A stretch of 64,000 nt of DNA from Flavobacterium filum DSM 17961 (GCF_000425465.1 NZ_AUDM01000011.1:79399-143398), one strand, 5' to 3'. Shown: positions 8,944 through 18,690, counted from the stretch's first letter. Notes: generated from the sequence alone by a model not told the origin. Translations and numbers: made by a program.

Positions 8944-9972
8944 ATGGGATTTTTTGATTTCATGACCGAGGACATCGCGATTGACCTTGGTACCGCCAAC
9001 ACTTTGATTATCCACAATGACAAAGTTGTAATTGATTCACCTTCTATTGTTGCCCGTGACAGAATTACGGGTAAAATTATTGCCGTTGGTAAGGAGGCGA
9101 ATTTGATGCAAGGTAAAACACATGAAAACATAAAGACCATTCGACCGTTAAAAGACGGGGTTATAGCTGATTTTGATGCGTCTGAAAAGATGATCAGCAT
9201 GTTTATCAAAAGCATTCCGGCTTTAAAAAAGCGTTTGTTTACTCCTGCACTTCGCATGGTCGTATGTATTCCTTCCGGTATTACAGAGGTAGAGATGCGT
9301 GCGGTAAAAGAATCGTGTGAAAGGGTAAATGGTAAAGAAGTTTATTTGATTCACGAACCTATGGCAGCGGCTATTGGTATTGGCGTGGACATCATGCAAC
9401 CAAAAGGAAACATGATTGTGGACATTGGAGGAGGAACCACAGAAATTGCGGTTATTGCCTTGGGTGGAATTGTGTGTGACAAGTCGGTAAAAATTGCCGG
9501 TGACGTTTTCACAAATGATATCGTATATTACATGCGTACGCAACACAACTTGTTTGTGGGAGAAAGTACCGCTGAAAAAATAAAAATTGAAATTGGAGCT
9601 GCGATTGAAGAATTAGACACTCCACCGGATGAAATGTCGGTACAAGGGCGAGATTTATTAACCGGAAAACCAAAACAGGTAGATGTTTCCTACCGTGAAA
9701 TTGCGAAAGCATTAGACAAATCAATTCAGCGTATTGAAGATGCGGTGATGGAAACCTTATCACAAACACCTCCTGAATTAGCGGCCGATATTTACAACAC
9801 CGGAATTTATTTAGCCGGAGGTGGTTCGATGTTGAGAGGATTAGACAAACGTATTTCATTGAAAACCGATTTACCGGTTTATATTGCTGAAGATCCGTTG
9901 AGAGCAGTAGTTCGCGGAACGGGAATTGCTTTGAAAAACATTAACCGATTCAGAAGTATTTTAATAAAATAA
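8944..9972 (+). CDS. mreB: Rod-shape-determining actin homologue MreB
   Basis: The 342-residue protein has the normal MreB length. Actin-fold nucleotide-binding motifs are plain: IDLGTANTLI near residue 13 (phosphate 1), VDIGGGTTEIAVIALGG near 159 (phosphate 2) and LAGGGSMLRGLDK near 287 (adenosine). The N-terminus MGFFDFMTEDIAID would give a weak membrane-attaching helix. MreB filaments guide lateral peptidoglycan synthesis together with MreC, MreD, PBP2 and RodA, all encoded directly downstream in the same order as in other Bacteroidota. Confidence 0.98.
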   Translation: MGFFDFMTEDIAIDLGTANTLIIHNDKVVIDSPSIVARDRITGKIIAVGKEANLMQGKTHENIKTIRPLKDGVIADFDASEKMISMFIKSIPALKKRLFTPALRMVVCIPSGITEVEMRAVKESCERVNGKEVYLIHEPMAAAIGIGVDIMQPKGNMIVDIGGGTTEIAVIALGGIVCDKSVKIAGDVFTNDIVYYMRTQHNLFVGESTAEKIKIEIGAAIEELDTPPDEMSVQGRDLLTGKPKQVDVSYREIAKALDKSIQRIEDAVMETLSQTPPELAADIYNTGIYLAGGGSMLRGLDKRISLKTDLPVYIAEDPLRAVVRGTGIALKNINRFRSILIK

Positions 9973-10017
9973 TTCGGTTTACGCGAAATTTTTAGTCACA
10001 AACTGAATCGTTGAAGT

Positions 10018-10842
10018 ATGCAGCAGATATTTGTATATATATTTAAAAACAGCACTAAGTTGCTGTTTTTGTTGCTTTTACTTATTTCTGTTTTCTTAAC
10101 AATACAATCACATTCTTTCCATAAAAGCCAAGTGATTACGTCTGCCAATTTTGTTTCGGGTGGCGTATATAAACGTATAAATGCTGCAAATGAATACCTC
10201 AATCTAAAAACAGAAAATGAGGGTTTAGCAAAAGAAAATGCACGTTTAAAAAGTTTACTTTTCAATAAAAAGGACAGTTTGATTGATGACAGCAAAAATT
10301 TACCTGCTGAGTTATCTACTTATAAAGTAATTCAATCAAAAATTATCAATAATTCGTATGGTGTTCATGAGAATTTTTTAACCATCAATTCAGGAAGCAA
10401 AGAAGGTGTTAAACCGGACATGGGAGTTTTGAACAGTAAAGGAATTATTGGTATCGTTGAACATACTTCAAAAAATTATGCCACCGTGATTAGTGTGTTG
10501 AACATCAAATCGCAGATTAATGCCAAAATCAAGAAGACCAATCATTTTGGTACGTTGACTTGGAATGGAAAAAACACCGGCTATGTTCAATTGATTGACG
10601 TTCCGAGATTGGCAACAGTGAAAAAAGGCGATACGATTGTAACAGGAGCCCAATCCATTATTTTTCCGGAAAATATCAATATTGGTACTATTCATAAAAT
10701 TTATACCGACAATAAAACGAATTACTTTACGATAGATGTGAAGCTGTTTAATGATATGACGAGTTTAGGGCATATTTATATTGTGGAGAACAAACACCGA
10801 AAAGAAATTTTAGCCTTAGAAGCCAAAAACAAAGATGAATAG
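10018..10842 (+). CDS. mreC: Rod-shape-determining protein MreC
   Basis: This 274-residue protein has one N-terminal transmembrane helix (about residues 13-28, LLFLLLLLISVFL), a short coiled coil (about 55-80, rich in Glu/Lys/Leu) and a periplasmic beta-domain pair beginning near residue 95. Features such as LTINSGSKEGVKPDMGVLN and GIIGIVEHTSKNYATVISV are characteristic of MreC. It links the MreB filaments to PBP2 and RodA in the periplasm. It lies 45 bp after mreB, and its stop overlaps the mreD start by 8 bp, indicating translational coupling. Confidence 0.95.
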   Translation: MQQIFVYIFKNSTKLLFLLLLLISVFLTIQSHSFHKSQVITSANFVSGGVYKRINAANEYLNLKTENEGLAKENARLKSLLFNKKDSLIDDSKNLPAELSTYKVIQSKIINNSYGVHENFLTINSGSKEGVKPDMGVLNSKGIIGIVEHTSKNYATVISVLNIKSQINAKIKKTNHFGTLTWNGKNTGYVQLIDVPRLATVKKGDTIVTGAQSIIFPENINIGTIHKIYTDNKTNYFTIDVKLFNDMTSLGHIYIVENKHRKEILALEAKNKDE

Positions 10843-11341
10843 TACGCTATTGATAAATATCGCCCGTTTTATAATCTTGATTCTAGCTCAAGTGGCTTTT
10901 TTCGACAAAATTAATTTTTTGGGTTATATCAATCCTTATCCCTATATTTTATTTATCATCTTATATCCGGTAAATGCAAACAAAAATGGCTTATTATTGG
11001 CTAGTTTTTTATTGGGTTTAACGATGGATATGTTTAATAATTCAGGAGGAGTACATGCCGCATCATGTGTAACTTTAGCCTATTTAAGACCTTCCTTTTT
11101 TAGATTTGCTTTTGGGTTAAGTTATGAATATCAAACCGTCAAAATTAATGAACGATTGACACCTGAGCGGTTTTCGTTTATTTTAATTTCCATATTAACG
11201 CATCATATCGTTTTCTTTTTACTGGAAATTTTCCGATTTAGTTTTTTTTGGAATATTTTGTTTAGAACCGTTTTGAGTACTATCTTTACACTATTGCTTT
11301 GCATTTTAATCATTTACATGTTTAAACCTGCCAAAAATTGA
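10835..11341 (+). CDS. mreD: Rod-shape-determining protein MreD
   Basis: The 168-residue protein is almost wholly hydrophobic, with about five predicted membrane helices, and has typical MreD segments such as FLGYINPYPYILFIILYP and GLTMDMFNNSGGVHAASC. MreD is the inner-membrane partner of MreC. Overlap with mreC (8 bp) and with mrdA (4 bp, TTGA) points to tight co-translation. Identification rests on both sequence and position. Confidence 0.93.
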   Translation: MNSTLLINIARFIILILAQVAFFDKINFLGYINPYPYILFIILYPVNANKNGLLLASFLLGLTMDMFNNSGGVHAASCVTLAYLRPSFFRFAFGLSYEYQTVKINERLTPERFSFILISILTHHIVFFLLEIFRFSFFWNILFRTVLSTIFTLLLCILIIYMFKPAKN

Positions 11342-13191
11342 GAAAAGCTATTCTTCCCGGAATTATCATTTTTGCCACTGTTGCCATTTTGGCAAGGCTG
11401 TTTTATTTGCAAATCATTGATGACGAATACAAATTAAAGTCGGATAACAATGCCATTAAAATTGTGTATGATTATCCGGAACGCGGCTATATTTATGATC
11501 GTAATGGAAAGCTTTTAGTAGCCAATCAGCCTTCGTATGACGTAATGGTTGTTCCCAGAGAGATTAAAAATCTTGATACATTGAAATTTTGTGAATTGCT
11601 GAGCATCACTAGAGAAGAGTTTGATAAAAAACTAAAAAAAGCTATCGTTTACAGTCCACGATTGCCCTCTGTCTTTCTTCCGCAATTGAATAAAAAAGAG
11701 TATGCTGCTTTTCAGGAAAAAATCAGAAAATTTGAAGGATTTTATATCCAAAAACGTTCCTTAAGAGATTATCAGGTGAATGTTGGAGCCAATGTTTTTG
11801 GGTTTATCACCCAAGTTAATCCGGCTATGATTGAAAAAAATCCTTATTATAAAAGCGGTGATTTAATTGGTAAGCAAGGAGTTGAAGAATTCTATGAGGA
11901 GTTTTTAAGAGGACGAAAAGGTGTAAAATACATTCAGAGAGATAAATTCAACAGAGAAATTGGGCCTTATAAAGAAGGAATTTTTGATACCATATCAAAA
12001 CAAGGAGACGATGTAACCCTTTCACTTGATATTGAACTTCAAAAGTATGGCGAATTATTAATGAAGAACAAACGTGGTGGAATTGTTGCTATTGAACCCA
12101 AAACGGGTGAAATATTGGCTTTGATTTCTGCTCCATCGTATGACCCTGCTTTATTAGTTGGTAGAATGCGTTCAAAAAATTATACCGCACTCTATAATGA
12201 TAGTATTGCAAAACCCTTATATGACAGAGGTTTATTGGCAGAATATCCTCCGGGTTCACCTTTTAAAATATTGACTGCCTTAATTGGATTACAAGAAGAA
12301 GTGATTGATCCGCAAACCAGTTTTTTTTGCCGAAGAGGATTCAGTTATGGAAATCGATTCATGAAATGTCACGATTCCGGCCCTTCGCAATTGAATGATG
12401 GCATTTATAAATCGTGTAATACCTATTTTGCGAATGTGTATTTAAAAACCATTCAAAAATATCCCAAACCGGCTTATGGTGTTGATGCGTGGAGTAATCA
12501 TTTAAAAAGTTTTGGCTTAGGCAATTTTATGGGATATGATTTGCCTCCGGGACGAAGAGGACATATTCCTACCTCAAAGTTATATGACAAATACTACTCT
12601 GCCGGTGGTTGGAAAGCTACTACAATTATATCCAACTCAATTGGACAGGGAGAGGTTTTAATGACGCCCATACAATTGTGTAACGTGATGTGTGCTGTCG
12701 CCAATCAGGGGTATTATTACACCCCTCACGTAATAAAAAAGATCAAAAATCATACGATTGATAAAAAATTTACTACCAAACATATTACGACCATTGATAA
12801 ACAATACTTCCCGGAAGTGATCAACGGTTTATTTGATGTGTATAACAAAGGAACTGCTTCACGATTACGAGTAGAAGGATTAGAAATTTGCGGTAAAACA
12901 GGAACTGCAGAAAACTTTACTAAAATTGACGGTAAACGCGTTCAGTTGACCGACCACTCTATTTTTGTTGCTTTTGCACCGAAAGACAACCCAAAAATTG
13001 CTATTGCAGTATTTGTAGAAAACGGATATTGGGGAGCACGAATTGCCGGACCGGTCACTACTTTAATGATTGAAAAATACCTGAAAGGTAAAATTACAAG
13101 AACTGATTTAGAGAAAAGAATGCTCGAATACAGTTTGGAAAGCGAATATGCAAAAGTATTAAGTGGACAACCTTTTTCAATTAATCGATAA
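11338..13191 (+). CDS. mrdA: Penicillin-binding protein 2 (elongation transpeptidase)
   Basis: This 617-residue class B PBP crosslinks peptidoglycan during cell elongation. It has an N-terminal membrane anchor, a PBP dimerisation domain (PERGYIYDRNGKLLVANQ near residue 47) and a C-terminal transpeptidase. Catalytic motifs are SPFK (in YPPGSPFKI, near residue 308), SCN (near 360) and KTG (in ICGKTGTAENF, near 519). The start is TTG, overlapping the mreD stop as TTGA; no ATG lies nearby in frame. It overlaps rodA by one base (TAATG). Confidence 0.96.
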   Translation: MRKAILPGIIIFATVAILARLFYLQIIDDEYKLKSDNNAIKIVYDYPERGYIYDRNGKLLVANQPSYDVMVVPREIKNLDTLKFCELLSITREEFDKKLKKAIVYSPRLPSVFLPQLNKKEYAAFQEKIRKFEGFYIQKRSLRDYQVNVGANVFGFITQVNPAMIEKNPYYKSGDLIGKQGVEEFYEEFLRGRKGVKYIQRDKFNREIGPYKEGIFDTISKQGDDVTLSLDIELQKYGELLMKNKRGGIVAIEPKTGEILALISAPSYDPALLVGRMRSKNYTALYNDSIAKPLYDRGLLAEYPPGSPFKILTALIGLQEEVIDPQTSFFCRRGFSYGNRFMKCHDSGPSQLNDGIYKSCNTYFANVYLKTIQKYPKPAYGVDAWSNHLKSFGLGNFMGYDLPPGRRGHIPTSKLYDKYYSAGGWKATTIISNSIGQGEVLMTPIQLCNVMCAVANQGYYYTPHVIKKIKNHTIDKKFTTKHITTIDKQYFPEVINGLFDVYNKGTASRLRVEGLEICGKTGTAENFTKIDGKRVQLTDHSIFVAFAPKDNPKIAIAVFVENGYWGARIAGPVTTLMIEKYLKGKITRTDLEKRMLEYSLESEYAKVLSGQPFSINR

Positions 13192-14444
13192 TGAAAAATC
13201 AAAGTGTAACCAGCAATTTAGATTGGACAACGGTATTGATTTATTCAACATTAGTCATAATGGGATGGATCAATATTTTTTCCACTTCCATTCCGATTGA
13301 ATTTACCACTTTTGATTTTGGAGGTTATTATGGTAAACAAATGATTTTTATTTTGTTATCCATTCCTTTAATCATTGTTATATTATCGATTGATGCCAAA
13401 ATTTACGAAAAATTTTCCTTTGTATTTTATATTTTGGGCATATTGCTTTTAATGGGACTTTTCGTTTTTGGTAAAACGGTCAAGGGGCAAACCAATTGGT
13501 ATGGTATAGGTTCTTTTGGTTTTCAACCTTCTGAGTTCATGAAAACAGGAGTTTCTTTATTGTTAGCCAAATACCTCAGCGATGCTCAAGTATTTTTAAA
13601 AAACACAAAATTTCAACTTATCGGCTTTGCAATTATTGGATTCCCTGTATTGTTAATTTTACTCCAACCGGATGCCGGAAGTGCGATGATTTTCTTGTCT
13701 TTAATTTTAGTATTGAACCGAGAAGGATTACCGGAATGGTATCTATGGACGGGTTTTATAGCTGTTGTATTATTTTTTGCTGCTTTATTGATAGAACCAC
13801 TCTATATCATTGGTGCAATTATACTTTTGATGATTTTTCATTATTTACGAGCCAGAAGAATTGATAGAAATCCTATTGCCTATTTAGTGGTTTTTGTGGC
13901 TTCTACCCTTTTTATACTTTCTGTTGACTTTGTATTTGACAACGTATTAGAACCGCATCAAAAAGACCGTATTAATGTTTTGTTTAGTGACAATGTAGAT
14001 TTAAAAAATGAAGGATACAATTTGAATCAATCGATGATTGCCATTGGTTCGGGCGGATTGATAGGAAAAGGATTTATGGAAGGAACCCAAACCAAAGGTG
14101 GATTTGTACCGGAACAGCATACCGATTATATCTTTACCACGGTTGGAGAAGAATGGGGATTTGTGGGTTCTACCGTAGTGATTCTATTGTTTGTGACACT
14201 TTTGTTTCGCATTATTTATTTGGCTGAGCAACAAAAAACAAAATTCAGCAGGGTGTACGGGTATTGTGTGGCCACTATTTTATTTACACACTTCTTTGTG
14301 AATATTACCATGCTGATTAAGCTTTTCCCAACGATTGGGGTGCCACTACCCTTCTTTTCGTATGGTGGTTCGAGTTTGTGGTCGTTTACTATTTTGTTGT
14401 TTGTCTTTTTAAAATTGGATGCCAATAAAGTAAATGAATGGTAG
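13191..14444 (+). CDS. rodA: Peptidoglycan glycosyltransferase RodA (SEDS family)
   Basis: The 417-residue protein has about ten membrane helices and the SEDS-family motifs WYGIGSFGFQPSEFMK, LLQPDAGSAMIFLSLILV, GSGGLIGKGF and VPEQHTDYIFTTVGEEWGF. The C-terminal GVPLPFFSYGGSSLWSF is the typical end. RodA polymerises lipid II into glycan strands and forms a complex with PBP2 (upstream gene, one-base overlap). It closes the mre operon and converges with the next gene, whose stop is only 2 bp away. Confidence 0.97.
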   Translation: MKNQSVTSNLDWTTVLIYSTLVIMGWINIFSTSIPIEFTTFDFGGYYGKQMIFILLSIPLIIVILSIDAKIYEKFSFVFYILGILLLMGLFVFGKTVKGQTNWYGIGSFGFQPSEFMKTGVSLLLAKYLSDAQVFLKNTKFQLIGFAIIGFPVLLILLQPDAGSAMIFLSLILVLNREGLPEWYLWTGFIAVVLFFAALLIEPLYIIGAIILLMIFHYLRARRIDRNPIAYLVVFVASTLFILSVDFVFDNVLEPHQKDRINVLFSDNVDLKNEGYNLNQSMIAIGSGGLIGKGFMEGTQTKGGFVPEQHTDYIFTTVGEEWGFVGSTVVILLFVTLLFRIIYLAEQQKTKFSRVYGYCVATILFTHFFVNITMLIKLFPTIGVPLPFFSYGGSSLWSFTILLFVFLKLDANKVNEW

Positions 14445-14445
14445 T

Positions 14446-15279
14446 TTACTTTAACGTCAGTTCTACCCAAACCGGAAAATGATCAGAAGGATATTTACAC
14501 TCGTAACTATCCGTAAGTACGGTATATTTATGAATTTCAACTTTTTCTTTGGACACAAAAATATGGTCAATTTCTTTTTCTTTTGGAACCGGTTGATGAA
14601 ACGCAAAAGCATTAAATGTTCCACCTTCATTGTATTTTAACTTGGCGTGATGTTTTGAATGCCAATAGTGATTAGATAAAAACTGTAATGGCTCAGCCGT
14701 AGGTTCCAAATTGAAATCACCCATAAGGATTATCGGAACGTGTTGGGAATTTACTTCTGTTATTTTTTGATGAATTAATTGAGCACTTTTGCTTCTGGCT
14801 ACTTCGCCCACATGGTCAAAATGGGTATTGAACACATAAAACATCTTGTTTGTTTTTTTGTCTTTGAATAAACCGAACGTACAAATTCTATTGAGTGCTG
14901 CATCCCATCCTTTTGCGACTTGATTAGGCGTTTCAGAAAGCCAAAACGTTTCATACGAGAGTAATTCAAACCGTTCTTTTTTGTAAAAAACAGTGCTGTG
15001 CTCACCATTTTGATGACCGTCTCTCCCTTGACCGAAAGCACCATAGTTGGTGAGTGCATTTTTTAAAAAGTCAACCTGATGGGGCAATCCTTCTTGAATA
15101 CCAAAAATATCCGGTTCATGAAAGTGTATCAATTGAGCTACCTTTTCTTTTCGGTTGGGCCAACTGTTTTCTCCGTCACTTGTTACGTCTAAACGGATGT
15201 TATAGGTCATTAGGGCTATTTCCTGAGCTTGAAATTGAGTGGTTAGAAAAAGAATGATGTATAAATATGCTGTTTTCAT
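14446..15279 (-). CDS. Secreted endonuclease/exonuclease/phosphatase-family protein
   Basis: This 277-residue protein has a short Sec signal peptide (about 1-18) and a complete EEP (DNase I-like) fold. Visible motifs are MTYNIRLD (near 24), DIFGIQEG (near 57; the Glu binds metal), NTHFDHVGEVARSKSA (near 170), ILMGDFNLEP (near 198), IDHIFVS (near 238) and YPSDHFPVWVEL at the end with the catalytic His. Family members hydrolyse phosphodiesters in nucleic acids, inositol phosphates or sphingomyelin. The substrate cannot be told from sequence. It is followed upstream by another secreted nuclease gene in the same direction, 6 bp away, so the two are probably co-transcribed. Confidence 0.9.
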   Translation of the reverse strand: MKTAYLYIILFLTTQFQAQEIALMTYNIRLDVTSDGENSWPNRKEKVAQLIHFHEPDIFGIQEGLPHQVDFLKNALTNYGAFGQGRDGHQNGEHSTVFYKKERFELLSYETFWLSETPNQVAKGWDAALNRICTFGLFKDKKTNKMFYVFNTHFDHVGEVARSKSAQLIHQKITEVNSQHVPIILMGDFNLEPTAEPLQFLSNHYWHSKHHAKLKYNEGGTFNAFAFHQPVPKEKEIDHIFVSKEKVEIHKYTVLTDSYECKYPSDHFPVWVELTLK

Positions 15280-15285
15280 ACTCCT

Positions 15286-16098
15286 TTATTTAAAACTCCA
15301 TTCTTTATAATCCTTACTTTCTTCTATTTTCTTTTCAACGTCATCCGGAAGTTGATGAAAAAAATCAATTCCGGTACGTTTTTCCAGTTCATCAATGGAT
15401 ACGACGAAGGAATAAAGTGGTTGTTCACTGTTTTCATGTGGTACTAAAAAAGCGATGGCCCGTAACTTATCACCGGCATTTCGCAATAGTACTTTATAAA
15501 AGGCATTGGGCACTGAAACCTCTTCTTTCCCTATGGTTTTTAAATTGGGTTCTAAAACTCCTCCGGTTACGACAAATAAGCCATCGTATTTATCGGCCCA
15601 ATACCGTACTTTTTGTTCCAATCGGTTCCACACTCCGGCATTGAAATCCGGTTTTTGTGGTGAAATATTTGAGGTATAAAAAGTATCGTCATAGGCTTGT
15701 TTGGAAAATTTCATGTCGCCAGCCGGACACAAATGCCCTTTGTCATACCCTGAATTTCGGTAATTTCGCCAGTCGGCAGAAGCGGTTTGTACTTTTGGGT
15801 CTTCCACAAAATAAGGGCGTTTAAAATCGGAAGTAGAAGAACTATTGGGTTGCAATTGATAGGCCACCCATTCTGCTTGCTCGTGTTCCTCATGATAGGA
15901 AAGTGTGTAATAATTGTGGTGAATGATTTGGTTGGTTGTGGAAGTCGGGAAAAAATCATTTGCTTTCCCAACTTTCTTTTCTTTGGGAACTTCAACTTGT
16001 ACACCCTTTTCTTCTTGTGTAAAGTTACCATACTCTCTACAGGCTAATTGGAAGACAATGAGTGAGCATACAATCCATCTACCAAGGTATTTCTTCAT
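15286..16098 (-). CDS. DNA/RNA non-specific endonuclease, lipoprotein
   Basis: This is a NUC1/EndA-type beta-beta-alpha-metal nuclease of about 270 residues. The core motif reads YDKGHLCPAGDMKFS, a DKGH variant of the usual DRGH active site, followed by NISPQKPDFNAGVWNRLEQKVR with the metal-binding Asn. The N-terminus carries a lipobox (FQLAC), so the enzyme should be lipid-anchored outside the cytoplasm. I chose ATG at 16098 (MKKYLGRW); a TTG three codons upstream is possible. It may scavenge extracellular nucleic acids together with the downstream EEP-family enzyme. Confidence 0.9.
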   Translation of the reverse strand: MKKYLGRWIVCSLIVFQLACREYGNFTQEEKGVQVEVPKEKKVGKANDFFPTSTTNQIIHHNYYTLSYHEEHEQAEWVAYQLQPNSSSTSDFKRPYFVEDPKVQTASADWRNYRNSGYDKGHLCPAGDMKFSKQAYDDTFYTSNISPQKPDFNAGVWNRLEQKVRYWADKYDGLFVVTGGVLEPNLKTIGKEEVSVPNAFYKVLLRNAGDKLRAIAFLVPHENSEQPLYSFVVSIDELEKRTGIDFFHQLPDDVEKKIEESKDYKEWSFK

Positions 16099-16139
16099 AT
16101 AAAACAATCATAAAATTTACAAAGCGGAAAGATAATTAC

Positions 16140-16147
16140 TACCTTTG
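16140..16147 (+). promoter_or_regulatory. Candidate -7 promoter box
   Basis: TACCTTTG fits TAnnTTTG and lies 64 bp before the ATG at 16212, in the divergent gap with the nuclease gene. Confidence 0.45.
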
Positions 16148-16211
16148 TAAAGGTATTAAAAAAGCACTTCTTTTTTATAGTTCTAATTTGTTTAATTAAA
16201 AATCACTTTCC

Positions 16212-16766
16212 ATGAAGACAACTATTTATATTTTTTCATTCTTCTTTTCAATTGTTTTTTGCCAGGCACAAGAAACAAAAACTACACTTTCTGATAGTTT
16301 AATCTCAACAAAAGTGCCTGTTATGGAAGAAAAAAGTGTTGAAGAGCAAAAAACAGCTCAAAAAGAGGCCGATAAAGCAAAAAAAGCAGAAGAAAAAGCA
16401 GCCAAAGAAGCTGAAAAAGCAGTAAAACAAGCTGAGAAAGAAAAACGTTTGGCTGAAAAACAAGCCAAACAATTGGCTAAAGATCAGAAAAAGCACGAAA
16501 AAAAAGTAAAGCAATTTGAAAAACAACAAAAAAGAGTAGCTTCTGCTGAAAAGAGTGTTTCAAAAGCACAAGACAAATTGGCGAAAGAAAAAAAATCACT
16601 TCAAAAAAACATGGAGAGCCTTGAAAAGAAAAAAAGAAAAGGTAAATTAAGTGAGATTGAAGTTGAAAAAGAGAACATCAAAATCAGTAAACAGCAAATT
16701 AAAGTTAAAGAATTAGAGAAATCTTTAGAAAACGCACAGAAAAAATTAGTAAAAACCAGAGGATAA
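16212..16766 (+). CDS. Exported Lys/Glu/Ala-rich coiled-coil protein, function unknown
   Basis: The 184-residue protein starts with a Sec signal peptide (about 1-19, ending FCQAQ) and is otherwise a nearly continuous charged coiled coil from about residue 35 to the end, made of Lys, Glu, Ala and Gln with repeated EKAxK-type heptads. No enzyme motif is seen. Similar short exported coiled coils occur widely in Flavobacteriaceae without known function; TolA-like or DNA/peptidoglycan-binding spacer roles are possible but unproven. A promoter box and a good terminator bracket it as a single-gene unit. Confidence 0.8.
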   Translation: MKTTIYIFSFFFSIVFCQAQETKTTLSDSLISTKVPVMEEKSVEEQKTAQKEADKAKKAEEKAAKEAEKAVKQAEKEKRLAEKQAKQLAKDQKKHEKKVKQFEKQQKRVASAEKSVSKAQDKLAKEKKSLQKNMESLEKKKRKGKLSEIEVEKENIKISKQQIKVKELEKSLENAQKKLVKTRG

Positions 16767-16772
16767 ATTTTG

Positions 16773-16805
16773 AAAACCACGCTGTAAAAAGTGTGGTTTT
16801 TTTTG
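16773..16805 (+). terminator. Rho-independent terminator
   Basis: AAAACCACGC pairs with GTGTGGTTTT (one G-T pair) around an 8-nt loop and continues into a T-run. It follows the coiled-coil gene by 6 bp. Confidence 0.88.
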
Positions 16806-16978
16806 CTTTATCTAAAGCTTTTCGCTTCAGGATGAAACCTTTTTGCTTGATTCTAACAATTAAAAATTCTATATTTGAAATAAAAAAGTCTTTGTAAGAA
16901 CTATAAATTTAATCCAAAAGGAATTTATTGTAAAATTTAACGAAAGGATTTTAGCAGTAGCTAAGGTTTTTTAAATTA

Positions 16979-17440
16979 TTAATATTTAATTAAATCATCA
17001 ATGTTATATGTTTTTGGAGCATATGGTTCAGATTCTAAATCTGATGCATGAAATATTATCCGCTTATTACCTTTTATTTTTTTGCTTAATTCTACTTGTG
17101 TCATAATGTCAATATTAGGGTCACCTTTTATTTCAATATTCTGGCTAACTCTAATATATTTTGTACCATTACTTTTTGTAATTCTTAAAACCCTGTAATC
17201 TAAAAAGTCTTTTGAAAAAGAATTTGACTGAATAATAATTTTTGATAATGCATTTGAACAAAGTAATCTCATTTCAAACTCTTCTTTAGTTTTTAAAATT
17301 AAAAGTAAATTGTATTCATTACAATTTTCTATTTGCACTTCACCTAAACCACCATATCTTTCACTAAATTCTTTCAAAGAACCTAAGTCTTCAAAAGGGC
17401 TATTGTTAGTATTTGCGTATTTTAAAAGTATATCTTCCAT
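16979..17440 (-). CDS. Hypothetical protein, 153 residues
   Basis: I do not recognise this protein. It has no signal peptide and no membrane helix. The composition is that of a compact soluble alpha/beta protein, with the central stretch EMRLLCSNALSKIIIQSNSF and a C-terminal YNIDDLIKY. It stands alone between core genes and the small-gene cluster, at the border of the accessory region. Size, lone position and lack of relatives known to me would suit an orphan immunity protein or a phage/defence remnant, but this is a guess. The ATG at 17440 is the only good start. Confidence 0.6.
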   Translation of the reverse strand: MEDILLKYANTNNSPFEDLGSLKEFSERYGGLGEVQIENCNEYNLLLILKTKEEFEMRLLCSNALSKIIIQSNSFSKDFLDYRVLRITKSNGTKYIRVSQNIEIKGDPNIDIMTQVELSKKIKGNKRIIFHASDLESEPYAPKTYNIDDLIKY

Positions 17441-18123
17441 ATTAAAGCTATTAATTTTATTAATACTGTTTTAACAAAGTTACTGAATTAAAAGTATATA
17501 CCAGTGATATTGACCATCTAATACCTCAGCTCACTTTCTAATTCTTAACTATGTTGCTAGCAGAAAATAAACTTTTATTTCAATTAAAATAAATCATAAG
17601 TAGAAGTAAAAACTATAAATTTCTTAATTTAGAAAGACTTCATTCATTATAAACAGCTAGAAAGGATGCATTTGATATCAAGGGTATTAACTTAGTTAAG
17701 CTTTTGTTGTCTCTCAACACACTCACTGCCCATTTCAAAACATTAAAGCTTCACTTTAAAATACATCTGACAAGATAAAAGATTAATGAAAACTATTAGC
17801 AATTACAAAATGACAAAACTATAAAAATATAGATTTTTTGGTTCTCTCATGTTACAGTTTATATTAAAACCTCTTCGGAATTTAGCCCAAAGAAATGATT
17901 TTTAAAAAGTTGACCTTTTTAGTCGTCTGGAATACTTAGCCATAAAAAAGAAGGAAATAGCCCGTAAACACTGACTTTTTTCAAGTCGATTTTTGATGTC
18001 CTTTTTTTTATTGAACTATCAAAGTAGCTTGCGTTTTGATGTCCGAAATAAAAAAATGAAACTTTTTTTCTTTGAACACGAACTTTTTGAAATACGAACA
18101 TATTTATAATAAAAGAAATAATT
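17441..18123. other. 683-bp AT-rich region without a convincing gene
   Basis: No open frame here looks real on either strand. The sequence is very AT-rich, with poly-T runs near 17973-18075, and includes two copies of TTTTGATGTCC (near 17991 and 18035). I see no RNA gene or clear hairpin. Confidence 0.5.
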
Positions 18124-18279
18124 ATGAGTAAAAAACCACATATCAAAATCCCACTTCCAAAATGGACTTGGAAGCAAGTAACAATTACTATTGTTGTCAT
18201 AATATTGGCTTGTCGTATTGATGCTACTCCTGCTTTAGAATTATTGAAAGCTGTGTTAAAAAGTTGGCTTGCACCATAA
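18124..18279 (+). CDS. Small single-helix membrane protein, 51 residues
   Basis: The frame MSKKPHIKIPLPKW... has a basic, Trp-containing N-terminus, one hydrophobic segment (about residues 18-30, VTITIVVIILAC) and a short amphipathic tail ending LKSWLAP. It starts with ATG preceded by an A-rich leader, as is usual for this phylum. It lies 37 bp upstream of another small gene on the same strand and is probably co-transcribed with it. Function is unknown. An antisense frame (17919-18200, minus) also exists, but it looks less protein-like. Confidence 0.5.
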   Translation: MSKKPHIKIPLPKWTWKQVTITIVVIILACRIDATPALELLKAVLKSWLAP

Positions 18280-18316
18280 AATTATCTTCTATAGCTTTGT
18301 AAAAAAACCAAATCTC

Positions 18317-18634
18317 ATGAATGTAACTATTAACATCAACAAAACAGTATCTGAAGTTAACATCATTAAATGTGAAGCAAAAGAGTTAGAACAAATTAAC
18401 ACCATTCTTGATGGTGTAATGATTAACCTAAAAGAAGATGCTGAAATCAAAGAGAAAATAAAAAGCTTTGGTGAAGACAAGTTAAGGAATATAGCTTTAG
18501 AACTTTTTAAAGAAAAAATGAAAGAACAAGAACAGGAACAAATAAAAAGTGCTATAGAATTTAGTGAGCAAATTACACAAGCTATGATAAATGGAGTTGT
18601 TAAAGGGGCAATGCAAATTGCTAAAGAATTATAA
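18317..18634 (+). CDS. Small acidic helical protein, 105 residues
   Basis: The protein MNVTININKTVSEVNI... begins with a short beta-rich part and continues as a charged helical region with KEKMKEQEQEQIKSAIEF and a hydrophobic helical tail (QAMINGVVKGAMQIAKEL). No known domain is recognised. I chose ATG 18317; a TTG/ATG-like extension upstream to 18269 would overlap the preceding small gene. It probably forms a two-gene unit with the 51-residue membrane protein. Confidence 0.6.
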   Translation: MNVTININKTVSEVNIIKCEAKELEQINTILDGVMINLKEDAEIKEKIKSFGEDKLRNIALELFKEKMKEQEQEQIKSAIEFSEQITQAMINGVVKGAMQIAKEL

Positions 18635-18690
18635 CAAAAACATAGAACTTTTAGCCGTAGATGTCTTTTGAGGTACTTTATTCTCCACAA

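Noticed and set aside
17919..18200. Minus-strand open frame of 93 codons with a hydrophobic N-terminal part.
   Set aside because: It is antisense to the better 51-residue frame, rich in codons from poly-T runs, and lacks any recognisable domain.
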